Shown piece by piece: positions 6,561 through 7,328 of a stretch of DNA of 7,328 nucleotides (position 1 is its first letter; each line of letters opens with the position of its first letter). The DNA comes from an uncultured Planctomycetaceae bacterium. GTDB lineage: Bacteria > Planctomycetota > Planctomycetia > Pirellulales > Lacipirellulaceae. The DNA is taken from assembly GCA_937860165.1 (NCBI GenBank), contig CALMBE010000566.1, forward strand, positions 1 to 7,328, written 5' to 3'. The position numbers and the translations under genes were made by a program. Under the pieces are notes generated by a model. That model made no database searches. It was not told where the DNA came from and worked only from the letters and a program-made list of their open reading frames with translations.

Positions 6561-6812
6561 ATGGACAAGAAGCAGAACCTTCAGGACGCGTTCCTCAACG
6601 CTGTCCGCAAGGCCAAAACGCCACTCACGATTTTCCTGGTCAACGGGGTCAAACTCCAAGGCGTCGTCACTTGGTTCGACAATTTCTGTGTGTTGTTGCG
6701 CCGCGACGGCCAAGTTCAGCTTGTTTACAAGCACGCGATCTCGACCATCATGCCGGGCGCACCCGTCGCGCTCTACGAGATCGACAAAGCGGCAGATGAA
6801 GCCGACGCCTGA
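6561..6812 (+). CDS. hfq: RNA chaperone Hfq
   Basis: Hfq is a ring-shaped hexameric Sm-like protein that binds small RNAs and A- or U-rich sites on mRNAs and promotes their pairing. The product of 83 residues is typical of alphaproteobacterial Hfq. The N-terminal [20 protein letters not shown] precedes the Sm1 motif ([20 protein letters not shown]), and Sm2 is the YKHAIST segment that supplies the proximal-face RNA-binding Lys-His pair. The C-terminal tail is very short, unlike the long tail in E. coli. ATG 6561 (MDKKQNLQ) is chosen because homologues start just before KKQNLQ and GGGG at 6551-6554 is suitably placed; ATG 6549 would add only MGHT. hflX begins within its last codons. The dat-hfq-hflX order is usual in alphaproteobacteria. 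Confidence 0.96.
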   Translation: MDKKQNLQDAFLNAVRKAKTPLTIFLVNGVKLQGVVTWFDNFCVLLRRDGQVQLVYKHAISTIMPGAPVALYEIDKAADEADA

Positions 6813-7281
6813 AACGCCACCGCCGAAGGATTTCAATCGCGCCATCGTGTTGCGCCCGCTTGCGAGCGCGCAGGAGAGCGTGCGTGACGGCGAAGCGCGA
6901 TTGCTGGAGGCTGTCGGGCTGGCGCAAGCGCTGGGGCTCGACGTTGCGGGCGCAGAAGCTGCGCCGCTTCGCCAGATCAGTCCGCGCACGTATTTTGGTT
7001 CGGGCCGCGTGGAGCGGCTGAAGGATCAAACTGAGGAGCTTGGCGCGGGCGTTGTCGTGATCGATGGTGCGCTGTCGCCTGTGCAGCAGCGCAATCTTGA
7101 GACCGATATCGGCTCCAAGGTGATCGATCGCACGGGCTTGATCCTCGAGATATTCGGCCTGCGACGCGTCTCCGTACACCTGGAGCCGCGTCAGGATCGC
7201 GTCGATCGCCGCCGCTCCGAGAACCAGTCTGGCAAGCGCAAGGTCGTCGTCGTCGAGAAACCTGCGGCGCGAGCATGCTAG
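6796..7281 (+). CDS. hflX: GTPase HflX, N-terminal part only; disrupted C-terminus
   Basis: HflX is a ribosome-associated GTPase that splits stalled 70S ribosomes, especially under heat stress. ATG 6796 overlaps the hfq end by 17 bases. Residues 1-121 are a good HflX N-terminal domain: a [19 protein letters not shown] lead-in, [17 protein letters not shown], the signature [14 protein letters not shown], then [20 protein letters not shown] and [11 protein letters not shown]. Homologues (about 430 residues) continue with a TREGRLQVELA-type helix, the Gly-rich GGPGE loop and the G domain. Here the residues after EIFGLR (about 7160 onward) are [20 protein letters not shown] and on to a stop at 7279-7281, without likeness to HflX. 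I read the other two forward frames to the window end and neither restores it, so a simple frameshift does not explain the break. A junction with foreign sequence near 7160-7175 is the best reading. Confidence 0.8.
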   Translation: MKPTPETPPPKDFNRAIVLRPLASAQESVRDGEARLLEAVGLAQALGLDVAGAEAAPLRQISPRTYFGSGRVERLKDQTEELGAGVVVIDGALSPVQQRNLETDIGSKVIDRTGLILEIFGLRRVSVHLEPRQDRVDRRRSENQSGKRKVVVVEKPAARAC

Positions 7282-7328
7282 TTTAGACCGTGGACCTGTA
7301 CCGGCCGCTGCTCGCGAAGGCACTGTTC

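Noticed and set aside
6748..7323. Minus-strand 191-residue frame opposite hfq and hflX
   Set aside because: Most of it is a shadow of hfq and hflX. Only the part right of about 7165 might be real, and no family is recognised there.

Overview
The window reads as two genomes joined end to end. Bases 1 to about 4900 look planctomycete (Pirellulales-like): a C-terminal dockerin-type tail (GDATGDGDVDANDLAVWQETFG), short palindromic and 'CACGGAT' type intergenic repeats, weak or absent Shine-Dalgarno sites, long gene-poor gaps, and lipid A genes lpxD and lpxI. Bases from about 4940 onward look alphaproteobacterial: high-GC, tightly packed genes in the order ntrX (C-terminal part), D-amino-acid transaminase (dat), hfq, hflX, a neighbourhood typical of that class. 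The taxonomic names are inferences from gene content; no search was run.

Layout. 1-695: 3' part of a DUF3883 (PD-(D/E)XK-like) protein entering from the left edge. 696-1227: gene-poor, with a dockerin tail remnant and a palindromic repeat pair. 1228-1662: membrane-anchored J-domain protein. 1828-2925: lpxD. 2926-3155: spacer holding a ~30-bp imperfect inverted repeat built of 11-base units. 3156-4067: lpxI. 4068-4552: AT-richer, gene-poor. 4553-5602: sigma-54 activator whose first half resembles planctomycete GAFTGA-type regulators and whose second half is NtrX. 5599-6443: dat, broken by a one-base frameshift. 6561-6812: hfq. 6796-7281: hflX N-terminal part, whose similarity stops near 7160 and is replaced by unrelated sequence.

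How the genes relate. LpxD adds the N-linked acyl chain and LpxI cleaves UDP-diacylglucosamine, so the left half holds two lipid A steps, suggesting an LPS-type outer membrane. In the right half, ntrX/dat overlap by 4 bases and hfq/hflX by 17, as in compact operons; Hfq is the sRNA chaperone and HflX a ribosome-splitting GTPase.

I found no convincing new biological system. The most important observation is the in-frame hybrid at about 4913-4939, exactly where sigma-54 activators share their Walker B motif. Together with the dat frameshift and the abrupt end of HflX similarity near the right edge, it makes an assembly or amplification chimera the leading explanation, with real recombination as the alternative.
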